Origin: Scilla litardierei
Lineage: Eukaryota > Streptophyta > Magnoliopsida > Asparagales > Asparagaceae
Length of the DNA: 64,000 nucleotides
Assembly (NCBI GenBank): GCA_030789695.1
Contig: CM061142.1
Coordinates: 607,175,659 to 607,239,658 of the forward strand
Reading direction: 5' to 3'
The notes under the pieces were generated by a model. That model was not told the origin of the DNA. It ran no database searches and worked only from the letters and a program-made list of their open reading frames with translations. Shown in pieces: positions 33,252 through 44,330 of the stretch (positions are counted from its first letter, which is position 1; the number at the start of each line of letters is the position of its first letter). The position numbers and the translations under genes were made by a program.

Positions 33252-33779
33252 TGTAGGATCCTGTCAAAACGATGATGTTAGGATCGAATGAAGAGGAGAG
33301 ACTTACGTTCGCGTACGCGGCACCGTAGTCTCTGAACTTCGCCCTTGGATTCGCCACAACGGTCAGTACTTCGTCACAGAGGATCGAAGCAGCGTTTCCA
33401 CCGTCTAAATCCAACTTTAGAAGAAGAACTAAATGGAAGGGAGAAGAGGAAAAGATATGCCTTATGCAAACTTATGGCATGAAGGATTAGCCTTAAAAGC
33501 CTTACCCTTGGGTCCTATTTATTGGCTTTAGGGGTAGTTATTGTAGGAAATAACCATATAAAGCTTATTAGCCTATATTAGTACATTTCCTTATCATCTT
33601 CATTATGCACTTATCAAGTGCCTTTTTGCACTTATAAAGTGACTTTTTTCACTTATCGAGTGGTCCTTTTCACACATGAAAAGGTTCCCTTCGCACATGC
33701 TTTCATGTACGCGACATCCGAGGTCCGTATACCCTCATACATCCCCTCATGGGTGTATACATGTCGTCCATATCCAACA
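33252..33779 (-). repeat. 3' LTR of copia G
   Basis: 528 bp, on the minus strand from TGTTGGATATGG to CCTACA, closely similar to the B LTR (8375-8905). It contains the TATA region (CCAATAAATAGG, minus, about 33519-33530) and the 21-bp-spaced palindromes at 33608-33662. Confidence 0.93.
33608..33662 (-). promoter_or_regulatory. Three 13-bp palindromes at 21-bp spacing in LTR of G
   Basis: CACTTATCAAGTG (33608), CACTTATAAAGTG (33629) and CACTTATCGAGTG (33650): the same order and the same 21-bp period as in B. The AGTG/CACT arms are kept in all six copies while the centre varies (CG, CA or AA). Confidence 0.6.
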
Positions 33780-33796
33780 TCTCCCACACACACTTG
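33780..33796 (-). other. Polypurine tract of copia G
   Basis: Minus strand AAGTGTGTGTGGGAGA abuts the 3' LTR, matching the block in A (7641-7652). Confidence 0.78.
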
Positions 33797-34777
33797 AGGG
33801 GATTGTAAGGAAATAGTTCTTCTGTTTATCATACTTAGAAATAGACCGTGTGACCGTCACGCGCATAGAGTCTGCTGTTGTGCACTTGTTAGAGATACAC
33901 AACACTCCTTGAGGTGCAAAGTTGAGTAGATCAACGCATGCTTTACCCTAGATTATTTCTTCACATTTCTTATACTTTATATTCAACAATTGAATCCCAT
34001 CTGGATTACAATAGGCTGGCCAGCTTTGAATCTCTAAAGTCCAAATGTGAATATGAAATTAATCTTCCTCTTCTTGCGATCCTTTCGATCTTGACTTGAC
34101 TCGCTTTTCTAACATGCCCCGCCGGACTGAATTTACCATAGTCCATAAGCAACATGCTAAGATAGCGATCACCCAGTCAAATCTAAAGGAACCAATTAGA
34201 GTCCATAAGGGTAAGTAGTTAAGACCCATGTGGTCTTTGGGTCTCACATAAAAGTAAACACAATTACTATTCAAACCCAATGGTCATATGCATACGTAGT
34301 ATGAATACGTATTACAACATCACTCCTTTCCCAGGGAGCGTATGTCTTAATGATGTTGTAAGGATGATGATCAGACACCACAATGTCTGACTTTGAGTCC
34401 CTTTTACTACTCATTACTTTCCTGGACCCACATCCCGCATAAGACAGACAAGATTAAAAAATCTTCTTAGATCTTTTGTAAGCATCCATATGATGCAGAT
34501 CTTTCATACGACCATTTTGTTTAAGTCACGACTCTAAATCATCCGTCTGATGATTTTGACTTTAAACAGGTCTCATCTTTATCTTATCCGTCTGATAGAA
34601 TATAGGCGGTTGCTCATGTGAGAGAGCCAACATTAATCTGTCCGACATACAAAAAACCAGCTGAGATTAAAAGAAATGTACACAAACATTTTCAAGAAAC
34701 TCATATGCAATGTCGAAAAGAACTTATTCTTTTATTAAATTTGATCTTTCATAGACATGGGAATACATTGATACAAC
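33797..34777 (-). other. Conserved non-coding spacer between pol and PPT, copia G
   Basis: Aligns with 6599-7640 of A. No ORF. It retains the segment near 34525-34570 with inverted GTTTAAAGTC / GACTTAAAC arms. Confidence 0.6.
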
Positions 34778-37700
34778 TCAGCTCTTACGCAACCCTTGTG
34801 ATGATAAGTGTTTGTAAAACACATCTTTGGGGATCGCCTTTGTAAGCGGATCCGCTATCATCTCATGCGTAGATATGTATCTAATGTCTACCTTCTTGTT
34901 TTTATCATAGTCTTTTGCAAATTTGTAGCGGATATCAATGTGTTTGGTCTTACAATGGAATTTTGGATCTTTGACATAAGCTATAGATGCTTGACTGTCA
35001 CTGTGTATTGGTACAACACCTGAGTCACTTGCATCAATTAGCATGTCTAAGAACTTCCTAAGCCAAATAGCTTCTTAGACTGCCATGCTAAATGCTACAA
35101 ACTCGGCTTCCATAGTTGAAAGTGCGATGCAGGATTGTTTCTTGCTACTCCATGATATTGCACCAGATCCGAGTAGAAAAACATATCCTGAGGTCGATCG
35201 TCGCTCATCGAGATCACCCGCCCAATCAGCATCAGTGTAGCCTTCGAGCCTCAAGGCATCTCCTTGATAGCATAAAGCATAGTCTGCAGTTCTTTAAGAT
35301 ACCGCATTATCCTCTTAACCGCTTTCCAGTGTACTTGCCCTGGATTGGATTGGTAACGACTTACCATTCCAACGGCAAAACAGAAGTTCGGTCTTGTGCA
35401 CATCATAGCGTACATTAGACTACCAACTGCACTGGAACATGGAACTTTTTCCATAATTTCCTTTTCCTTTTGGTTCTTTGGACACGATTTCAGACATAAA
35501 TTATCGCATTTGCTTATAGGAGTATCAATGGACTTGCAGTCATGCATATTAAAACGTTCTAGAACCTTCTTTATATAAGTCTCTTGTGAAAGAGAGAGAA
35601 GTTTCTTCGAACGATTCCTTGAAATCTTAACTCCAAGAATATATGCGGCTTCTCCCATGTCTTTCATCTCAAAAACTGATGAAAGCCAAGCCTTGATATC
35701 CATCACAAAGCCCTTGTCATTTCCGGCTATTAAAATGTCATCTACATATAGAGACATAATAACATACTTGCTCTTGATCCTCTTGATATATACACAGTTA
35801 TCTTCATCAAGCATGGAAAACCCATTTGATAAGACAACTTCTTGAAATCGTATATACTATTGCCTCGAGGATTGTTTAAGACCATATATGGACTTACGAA
35901 GTTTACAAACCTTATGTTCGTTTCCTTCTTTTACAAACCCTGTTGGTTGTTCCATATAGATCTCCTCGTCCAATTCTCCATTGAGAAAGGCAGTCTTTAC
36001 ATCCATTTGATGTAATTCGAGGTCTAAGCAAGCTACCATAGCCAGAATCAAGCGAATCGAGGTAAAACGCACAACAGGTGAGAAGGTCTCTTCGTAGTCT
36101 ATCCCTTCCTGTTGCGTAAAACCTTTTGCGACAAGGCGAGCTTTATATCTGTATATAGAGCCATCAGCCTTATGCTTGATCTTGAGAACCCATTTGTTCC
36201 CAATAGCTCTACGTCCTCTGGGTAAGTCAACTAAGTCCCAGAATTGATTAACTTTCATGGATTTTAATTCCTCCTTCATCGCTTCTATCCATTTGTCTTT
36301 TGCAGGGCATGATACGGCCTGTTTGAAAGTAGCAGGCTCGTCATCTTCTTGTAGTAAAGTCATAAAGGTTTGTGGGAATTCATCCTCAAATCTTAGAGGA
36401 GCTAACCTTGTACGACCACTACGTCGTATTTGAGATTCTTCAAGTCCTTGTTGACTCGAATTTAGATCAATTCTAATATCACTCCCACTTGGAATGTCGT
36501 TAGAAATGCTCCCACTTGGATCATTATTCCCGTATGGAATAGGATTCGCATCATTCGTATCATCCATTGGTGAAGGTTGAAACGTATTTTCGTCTTCACC
36601 AAGAATTCTCCCACTCGAATGAGGTAATCCTTCTTGATCATAAATCTCAAATAGAGATAAGTCCTGACTTATCTCGCCTTGTCTTAGAAACTCGTTTTCC
36701 AAGAAAGTGACATCCCTCGTCTCAAATTCAATTAGTCCTCCATTGTCTTCCTGACCAATGAAAACATAACCTTTGGAGTTTTCTGTGTATCGTATAAAGA
36801 TACATTTCCTCCCCCTTGGGCCAAGTTTGCCATACTTATGGGAGGAAATATGTGCGTAGGATGCACACCCCCAAGGTTTTAAAATGCTTAAGTCAGGAGA
36901 CCTTTGGTTCCACAACTCATAAGGAGTGGAGCTAACTGATTTCGAGGGTACGCGGTTCAAGATGAAAGCAGCCGCCAATAATGCATCACCCCAAAAGGTT
37001 ATTGGCAAGTTAGCTTGCGCCATCATTGAACGGACCATTTCCATTAAAGTCTTATTCCTCCTTTCAGCAACACCATTTTGTTGAGGAGTGTAAGGCATAG
37101 TTACTTGATGAACTATGCCCTTTTCATCACAAAGTTCCTTAAAACTTGCTGATTGATATTCAACACCTCTATCGGTTTGCAAGACCTTAATCTTGCGATC
37201 TAATTGATTTTCCACCAAACTCATATAGTTTTTAAAGCAGGTTAATGCTTCACTTTTGTGTGATATCAAATAGATATGACCGAATCGGGTGAAGTCATCA
37301 ATAAAAGTGATGAAATAGGACTTCCCGTGTCTTGTCTTGACATTCATCGGACCACATATGTCCGAATGGATGAGCTGTAATGGAACCTCGGCCCTTGTGC
37401 CGGTTCCAAACGGCTTGCAACAAGATTTCCCTACAAGGCAATGTTCGCAAGTCGACATTTCGACCTTTGAAACATTGGATAGAAGGCCACGTTTGGCAAA
37501 TCTATCCATTCGTGTCGGTCCAATGTGACCAAGCCTTGCATGCCAAAAAATTACATCTGACTCATAATTTGATGAATTTGCAATAAGGAAATTTTCATTA
37601 TAAAATGAGGAATCATACATCGTATTTAATACAACAAATCCTTTGAAAACAAACCCAGAACCAATTAAAGAATTATTACAAGAGAAGTCCACTTTACAAC

Positions 37701-38883
37701 TATGAAAGAACCAACTATAACCAAGACCCATTAAAACGACCACAGATATAATATTCCTTCGAATATCCGGAGCGAAGAGAACATCATGAAGTAGGATAGT
37801 GCGGCCGTTGTCCAAGACGAGCTTGCACGTCCCAACGTCTTTCACTTCAACACGTGTGTTGTTTCCTACATAGATCCACTTCGTTCCTTGGGGTATCCGG
37901 TGATACTCCACGAAGGACTGTCTGTCCCTTGCTATGTGGTCAGTGGCACCTGAATCAATTATCCAAAAAGGATTAGATTCTACAAGAAATATTGAACTAG
38001 AAACACATATGTAACTAATATTATTACAAGTTACCTTGTCACCTCCACTCGTACATGAACGAGCATAGTGACCTAACTTGTTGCACTTGAAACACTTGAT
38101 CTTCTTCAAGTCCTTCTTCTTGTGCCATTTCTTGTGCCCACCCTTATGTTTGGGTTTCTTGGTAGACTTTGGTTGCTTATTACGTTCATTAGTAAACTTC
38201 GAATGATTTTTCCGTTTCTTTCCCCCGTGTGAGGAACTAGCAACCATGTGCACTTCTGCATTTGGCTTGGCGGCCGCAAGCCGCTCTTCCTTTAACTCGA
38301 GGTGCTTAGAAACATCGCTGAAGTTCCTGATGCTCTCATTATGAGTGAGATGCATCTTCATTTGGTCCCACCCATTTGGTAGGGAACATATGACTGCTTG
38401 GATTTGTTGCTCATCAGTGAGCACATGACCTGCATCCTTTAACTCTGAGATGAGATTCGCCATATGTCGCAGATGCTTCCCCATGGAATGATCTGGACGT
38501 TTCTTGTACGAATCGAAACTTATAGTTAAAGAACGAAGTTTGGACACCGAGGTGCCACCAAACTTCTCCTCTAGCTTAGACCATATGTCCATGGCTAGGT
38601 CATGCTCTCGGAAGATCCGCATTATGTCGTCTGCCATACTTGATAGCAACGTAATGCGAGCAATCTTGTTCTTCCTAGACCAAGCATCAAACGCTTCCTT
38701 GTCTCTTCTGTGTTGGGCCGTAGTGCCCAGCTCAGGTTCAATCATTATGTTCTTTAGAGTTTCGAGCACATCTTGCTCCTCTAGAACATATTGTATCTTT
38801 ATGGACCATAGTTTGTAATTATCGCCGTTGAGTTTTTCACATTTGTTCAACTAAGCGACGATGTTCTTAGCGACAGAAGACAT
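34778..38883 (-). pseudogene. gag-pol: Copia G gag-pol polyprotein, a few lesions
   Basis: A 997-codon open frame (38850-35857) covers gag to RT. Numbered from its first Met: zinc knuckle C253-x2-C256-x4-H261-x4-C266; protease DSGATDH 299-305; integrase zinc-binding H437, H442, C468, C471; integrase catalytic D497, D560, E596 (35-residue D-E spacing); RT from about 850 with MDVKTAFLNGEL 949-960. The ancestral start is probably ATG 38883, cut off by a TAG ten codons later. A TGG-to-TAG change ends the long frame after SSRQ; RT continues 35814-35251 with YVDDILIAG. A frameshift near 35270 leads into RNase H (DADWAGDLDERRSTSGY, then STMEAEF), which has one TAA at 35075-35077 and ends at 34778. 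Four small lesions separate it from a complete polyprotein. Confidence 0.93.
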
Positions 38884-40032
38884 TTTAGCTTTAAAATGCT
38901 GCAAAAGACATAAAACGAAGGTTCGATCAAAAAACATTGCATAAATTTCATATTTATAGTCATCATTTTAGACATTTTCATAATTCAGCAGTCTCGGCCA
39001 GCGGACCGACCAATGGAATGGCTAGTCCATGGTTCACTACCCCCAGACAGAGCCGAGGTGTCCCACAAACTAGTCCAAAAGACCACTGGCCGAATCATGA
39101 TCCATTGAGACGATGAATCAATCGAATGTGGAAATTTCAGACTAGTTTAATATCACTCCCACTTGGAAAAATCCCACTTGGAATGATATTATTATATTTG
39201 ATAAGTTACTTTCAAAAAATATTGAAGATGTTGTTCTAGAATCGGAAAAGTCATTCCAATCACCATCTATAACAACTTTCAATATTTCCCCATAACTTTA
39301 TCAAATAATAGTACTCTTATAGTACTTTGCAGCGAAAAAGCGATTTTGAAAACGTATTTTTCAAAAAAATTTAGGGAATTTCAACTTGGTACCCTTATGG
39401 TACTAAAAAATACCCTTGTTGTATTTGCAAAATATTCGACAAGGCCTACACCCCCTTACAGGGTGACATAGCGGAAATATTTCGACAATTCCCCGGCCTT
39501 TGCCGGGGTCGTGTCGTGGCCATGCCAAGGCCGGATTCTTCTCCCTTCCGAAGAGAGAGTTTCCATTGCAACTTGGCCAAGGCCGAACACCCCTTGAGGG
39601 GATTTTTCTACAAGCCACCGCCGCTGACTCCCGTATGGATCCAGGCGCTCCCCTCCCACAGGGGAATTTTGACGCAGACAACTACCGCTGGCTCCATAGA
39701 GACCGGCCATGCAAGCCACCGCCCATGCAAGTCCCCCCCATTTACTGGGCTGACCTGGGCTTGGCCCTGGCCGAGGCCAAGGGCCGGCAGTGGCCTGGCC
39801 CTGGCCGAGGCCAGGGCCAGCCAGGCCTGGCCCTAGCCCCGGCCTGGGCCGGCCTGGCCCTGGCCGCGGCCAGGGTTGGCCCTGGCCATGGCCAGGGCCC
39901 CTTGGCCCTGGTCTGGCCGCGGCCAGGGTTGGCCCTGGCCGTGGCAAGGGCCCCTTGGCCCTTGCCGGCCGGCCTTGGCCTCTTGGCCATGGCCGGCTTC
40001 CCCCCTTGAGGGGTCCGGTTGCATACCCCCCC
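38884..40032 (-). repeat. Leader of copia G with GGCC array
   Basis: Non-coding leader. Bases 39730-40015 are a GC-rich array of GGCCCTGGCC/GGCCATGGCC units like those of A and B; the ORFs across it on both strands are compositional. 38940-39480 is AT-rich leader related to 2350-2860 in A. The leader breaks off at about 40030. Confidence 0.8.
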
Positions 40033-41546
40033 AACTCCCACTCAGAGAATTAGGGTTAGCCCTACACTAGGACACTAAACTCCCGCAAAGAAAGTTACTC
40101 CCACAAAGAGAGTTATTCCCACAAAGAGAATATCCTAGTCCCACAAAGAGAATATCATAGTCCCACAAAGAGAATATCATAGTCCCACAAAGAGAGAAAG
40201 ATCTAATTCCCACAAAGAGAATTAGAGACACAAATTCACCAAGTAAAGTAAATACTCTTACCTATGCCTTGAGATGCTTACTCATGAATGGATGCAAGGC
40301 ATGGAAGAGGATCTCCAAGTGTTGAGATATGCTTGAGAGCACTTGGATGAATTCCCTTGAGCTGGACTTCCATGCATGAGGAAGAATGAGAGCTCTTGAG
40401 AGGGAATTGAGGGAGTTTGTGAGTTGCTTATAGATCTCTTGAGATATTCAATAGCATCAAGAAGTATAAGAGATGGCAACACACTCATATATATAGGAAC
40501 CCTATATCAAACCTCAAAACCCAAGAAAACAGCCAAAGAAACGATTCCGTAACGGCTAGAAACTGGGCGAAAACGACAGGAACAGTCGACTGATGATCAA
40601 AAGACAGTCGACTGATCAACGGCAAGAAAATATCCAACGGCTATAATCTGAGCCAAGACAGTCGACTGATGAAACAGTCGACTGAGAACAGGACAGGCGC
40701 CTGTAAATCCTTCAGCAGGCAACTGCTGCAGGGGATGGAATAAAACAGAGAGCTGCACTCTTTCTCCAGTTAAGCACACAGGCGACTGATGTCAATAATA
40801 CAGTCAACTGTCTATTAGTCAGGCGACTGTAAAACCTTAATCAGTCGTCTGCTGTAAAAGATGGAGAAACAACAGAGAGATGCAGAGATTGCATTTACGC
40901 TACTCAGGCGACTGATGACCAATATACAGGCGACTGTAAATATACAGGCGACTGTAAACTGACCAGTAGTCGACTGTGCATAAAGCTCAAGTTTGAGTCA
41001 ATTGAAATATTGACTTGAGTTGTGCATATCAGGCGATTGTAGAAGGATTTACAGGCGACTGGAAATCACCCAGTCGACTGTGTTTCCTTCAGCAGGCGAC
41101 TGATGGAAAGCCAGATACTCCAAGTGAGTCTTTGGACAAATTTAACCTATTGGGTTGGATTCTATGATAATCCTAAGGCTCACTAAGACGGTTAAATGCA
41201 TATGCATGAATGAGTAAACCATCTAACAAGGCATTACATTAATCCTAGACTCAAAAGAGAGAGAAAGCAATAAAGGAAATTACATGGATTACAATGTTTT
41301 CCTTAGAGTCTAAGTCTTCAATCTTGATGCCTTGAATGCTCTCCATCATCTCCAAGCTTTCGCACTCCTTGAGTCCAAGCAATGGTCCTTCTTCACTTGA
41401 TGTCCATCCTTGCACCAAGTGATTAGTCTCCAAGAAAGATATTCTTGAAATAAAACTGAGAGACTAGAACATGAGAGTCATTAGCAACAACATAATATTG
41501 TGATCATCATCAAAATAAGATTGGTATGAAACACCAATACTCAACA
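40033..41546 (-). repeat. 3' LTR of H, U5 end truncated
   Basis: Matches 44672-46123 but lacks the part equivalent to 44331-44671 (341 bp). It differs from the 5' LTR by a few percent and has extra copies of a CCCACAAAGAGAATATC unit (40075-40220). A TATA stretch (CCTATATATATGAG, minus) is at about 40485-40498. The element boundary at 41546 is TGTTGAG on the minus strand. Confidence 0.9.
40583..41080 (-). promoter_or_regulatory. CAGTCGACTG palindrome array in LTR of H
   Basis: Perfect CAGTCGACTG at 40583, 40605, 40659, 40675 and 41071, palindromic CAGGCGCCTG at 40694, and about ten near-copies (CAGGCGACTG, CAGTCGTCTG, TAGTCGACTG). The array lies upstream of the TATA stretch on the minus strand. 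The 5' LTR keeps the same array (perfect copies at 45178, 45200, 45254, 45270, 45648). Confidence 0.75.
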
Positions 41547-42485
41547 ATCTCCCCCTTTTTGATGATGACACACATTATGTAAAATACAAATAATTAAAGC
41601 ATAATGCTAATGAGCTCCCCCTACTTATATGCACCAATTAAACAATGAGCTACACAATAGTAAATACTCATTCTACCAAATAAGATCATGGTGACATATA
41701 ATAGGCAAGGATGACATAAACCAATTGTTAATAGACAATATCATGCAAACATGAAAGGTTTATCTAATCTCATATATATCTCCCCATAGATATATCTCTC
41801 CCCATATGCATATGAATATATCTCCCCATATATATTTACATAATGCATATATCTCTCCCCCTTGACATCGTCAAAAAGGTGGACATCAAATATATCCCCC
41901 TTTGTCATCTTAACTAAGATGTGACAATATGCAAGAAAAGAAAGATATGTATGATACCAAATTGAAAATTTTAGTGGGTATCAATTCACTATCTCATGCT
42001 CCCCCTAGATCATAGAAATGGTCAACTTTTTGACTTCTATGATCTAATACCAATTATACAATTAATGGAGCCATGGGCCAAAAGTGTATCAAAGCAATAG
42101 ATATGGAAAAAAATCAAGCTTCAAAGATACACAAAGAATATTGCCAAAACAAATATAACATGAAACATCATGGCAATATCTAAGAGGTTTAGTTTGAGAC
42201 CAAAAATAACCAATTGTAAATAATGATCTCAAATAACCTCCAAAATGAGAGTTAAAATATGTCTTAAAATACTTTAAACATATAGCATATTAACTCCCCC
42301 ATTGACGTACACATGGATCAAAAATGCATGCATGTCAATAAACCCCAAAGGTCCCCATTTTCATGAAAAATAAGGTTGAAAATATTTTCAAAAATCATGA
42401 CACACACACAAACAATGGGTATGCTACAAATAAACATACAAGCACAATACTCATGCAATATGCATATGTGTGAGGAACCTAAACA
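41547..42485 (-). other. PPT and non-coding 3' internal region of H
   Basis: The PPT is at 41547-41560 (minus AAAAAGGGGGAGAT). Further GGGGGAG or AGGGGGA tracts on the minus strand lie near 41617, 41855, 41892, 42003 and 42296. The rest is AT-rich and has no ORF. Multiple PPT-like tracts in this region are a reported Sirevirus feature. Confidence 0.72.
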
Positions 42486-44294
42486 TTAGGCAACCAAACC
42501 CATTGAGGAGTTTGATTTCCTAATGTAATCACAAGAGGTGATTACATCCCTAACTAGAGAGTTGATGTAGTTATCCCTCTCTTGCACACTAACTTTAGTA
42601 GGAATACATAATCTTAAGGATTTCCTAGGCAAGGGTTTTGCCTTTGCAAGAGGGGTGGATGTGGCATGCTTAAATGTAGAAACAAGTATCTTGGCATGCA
42701 AAGAATGAGGATTTTGCTTCTTAGCAAAAAATGAAGATTTTCATTCTTCCTCATTACCTCGTGATCTACATGCTTCTTGTTGATGTTATTGTTGTACAAG
42801 AAAGCATGGTGATTCTTCTTAGGTGCCTTAGCAATATTTCTTGTATTTGCACCATAAGAGGAATTAGAGGTGGGTTTGGGTACCACATTTTGAATATAAC
42901 CCAAACCTCCTCTATGATTTGTCGGATGTTGTTTTTCCAACAAATCGTGGAGTGAATCCCTAGAATATACAAAGCTTATGAGCTTACGGGATTCCTCTTC
43001 ACATTTCAATGTAAGTTGTTGAATGTGATATTCTAAGCTAAGGTTTTGAGCAACAAGTTTTTCATTTGTAAGGCTCAATTCCTTAACTTGAGAGAGTAGT
43101 GTGTCTCTCTCACTAGTGTCACAAACATGTAAAGCATCATGAATATTTACCCTAGACGATTCTAAATTATGCACCCTACTCATAGCATTATCAAGTTTAG
43201 CTTTCATTTTATCATATGAATCGATGCACTTACTTGCCAAATTGGAGGCCATATTTAGGCGATATTCAAGCTCCTCATAGGATGGCTTTTCATCCTCAGC
43301 TTCCTCATCGCTTTCCTCCTCGACTTCCTCATCGCTTTCATCCTCGACTTCCTCATCGCTTTCCTCCTCGCTTGAGCTTGACGAAGACTCTTCCCCATTA
43401 GCCATGAAGCAACATTCTTCTTTAGAGTTGAGCCATGCCTCTATCTCTTCATCGCTAGAGTTAGATGAATTTGAAGAAGAATCATCAAAAACAACGAAAC
43501 ACCTGTGATCATGCTCCTTGTCATCCTCTTCTTCATAATTTGATGTGTCCACATCAGAATCATCAAAAGTACCGATAAGTCCCATCTTTTGGTTCTTAAT
43601 ATCGGACTTGCCTTTCCAATATATCTTCCCTTTATCCTCATAGGTATCAATGGTGGGTTTGGAAGGGCATTTGGTAACAACATGACCTTTTCCACTGCAA
43701 TTGAAACAAATCAACTTGTTAGAATGTGAGGCAAACTTACTTTGACGAAGATATACCTTGTTTGTCCTTTAGGAATGCCTTAAAATTCTTGAATTGTTTG
43801 GCAAGCTCGATGTAGTCATCATCGCTAATATCATCTTCTTCTTCACTCGAAGCTTCTTGTTGGAACTTCTTTTTCCACTTGAATGACTCCTTCTTAACAT
43901 GAAGTGCAACCCCCCTTTTCTTCTCGGGCTTGGTTGGTTGAACCTCTTCCTTATGTTGAAGTAACACTTCATGGGAGATCTTCAAAGTAAGCCAAATACT
44001 GTTGGCCGATTTGCATATGGAGATGTGATCGAACTCATCCGGAGTGAGGGCGCAATGGAGTACATACATAGTCCTAGCATTTACTCTGATCGAATCCTTC
44101 TCCGCTTTAGTTCTCGAGGCCGCGGGTGAAGTAGGCTCCTCAAAAGGTGACTCTATAATGTCCCAAAGGTCGTGACCCTTCAAGTAGACCATCATCCTGA
44201 TCTTCCAACTTGGGTAGTTGGTTCCGTTGAAGAGCGGGGGTCGAACAGTTGAGTGACCTTCTTCATGGCACGTGGATGTAGCGTTGAATGCCAT
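42486..44294 (-). pseudogene. gag: Gag of Sirevirus-like element H, two frameshifts
   Basis: From ATG 44294 the minus strand encodes a copia gag N-terminal domain (FNGTNYPSWKIRMMVYLKG near residue 25, a DEFDHIS block near 110) up to TAA at 43737-43739. A one-base shift then leads into 43714-42614, containing the zinc knuckle CFNCSGKGHVVTKC, then CCFMANGEE, an acidic Ser/Glu/Asp repeat (SDEEVE three times), and a coiled coil of about 120 residues. A second shift near 42740 links to the C-terminal tail ending SSMGLVA at 42486. The intervening AAGTAAGT could also be read as a splice donor, but an intron is not needed. No protease or pol follows. Assembly function may survive only if the shifts are recent. 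Confidence 0.88.
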
Positions 44295-44316
44295 GGTTGC
44301 AGTATGCTATAACCTC

Positions 44317-44330
44317 GCTCTGATACCAAT
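44317..44330 (-). other. Primer binding site of H
   Basis: Minus strand ATTGGTATCAGAGC directly after the 5' LTR; it matches initiator tRNA-Met. Confidence 0.9.

Larger units (their letters stand above)
33252..40032 (-). mobile_element. Ty1/copia element G, nearly intact coding, 5' end deleted
   Basis: Minus-strand member of the A/B family: 3' LTR 33252-33779, PPT, ~1-kb spacer, pol-gag 34778-38883, leader with GC array to about 40030. The 5' LTR, PBS and start of the leader are missing; at about 40030 the sequence passes directly into the truncated LTR of H. ATGCC at 33247-33251 would be the left target duplication. Host DNA at the left is the F integrase. Confidence 0.92.

Noticed and set aside
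40021..40025. GCATA here matches the right target duplication GCATA of H at 46124
   Set aside because: Seven bases separate it from the LTR, the LTR end is missing, and the same GGGTATGC phrase is part of the copia leader; coincidence.
40075..40220. CRISPR-like look of regularly repeated CCCACAAAGAGAAT units in H
   Set aside because: No constant-length unique spacers; units are part of an LTR and also occur at 44580-44815.
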